Assembly (NCBI GenBank): GCA_003990745.1
Contig: RBNI01003108.1
Span: 1-16,643, forward strand
Direction: 5' to 3'
DNA from: Jimgerdemannia flammicorona
Lineage: Eukaryota; Mucoromycota; Endogonomycetes; Endogonales; Endogonaceae
DNA length: 16,643 bases
The translations under genes and the position numbers were made by a program. The notes below the pieces were generated by a model. The model searched no databases. It was not told the origin of the DNA and saw only the letters and a list, made by a program, of their open reading frames with translations. Positions 16,640 to 16,643 of this stretch are shown in pieces (position 1 is the stretch's first letter; every line of letters starts with the position of its first letter).

Positions 16640-16643
16640 CTTT

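Overview
The window is a nest of decayed transposable elements, with no intact gene and no recognisable host gene. Two Ty3/Gypsy elements with chromodomains (chromoviruses), a hAT DNA-transposon relic and long AT-rich spacers fit a filamentous fungus with a large repeat-rich genome. A basidiomycete is my best guess, from the overall look of the elements; the sequence does not prove it.

Layout: (1) 1-235, palindromic and tandem GGATTCGAATCC-type repeats. (2) 236-3185, plus strand, the 3' part of chromovirus family 1: integrase C-terminus and chromodomain, a spacer, a TATA box, a broken accessory ORF, a polypurine tract and an LTR starting TGTAATAG. (3) 3186-13463, minus strand, a nearly full-length chromovirus family 2 with very long LTRs (about 1.66-1.68 kb). 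Its gag - zinc knuckle - dUTPase - protease - RT - RNase H - integrase - chromodomain polyprotein lies in ONE reading frame of about 6.4 kb, with no net indel but about 26 stop codons. (4) 13464-14520, a hAT transposase relic. (5) 14630-15112, a degenerate minisatellite of about 85-116 bp units. (6) 15113-16584, plus strand, a third copy of the family 2 LTR (U3 part), cut off by a 55-base poly-T run at the window end.

The most interesting feature is an ORF carried inside the U3 part of the family 2 LTR, present three times (3489-4586 minus, 12076-13173 minus, 15401-16498 plus). From ATG to stop it is exactly 1098 bp in every copy. Each copy has its own TATA box 65-80 nt upstream, at least one PPxY motif and an acidic C-terminus. 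Family 1 carries an ORF of similar layout, also behind its own TATA box, but between pol and the 3' LTR. I do not recognise either protein. Second in interest is the dUTPase domain, with all five family motifs, fused in frame between nucleocapsid and protease.

Decay is almost purely by C-to-T / G-to-A transitions. In a hand-aligned stretch of about 320 bp between two LTR copies I count 21 transitions, no transversion and no indel. This points to repeat-directed or methylation-driven mutation. Most stops in the polyprotein are TGA at expected Trp or Arg positions.
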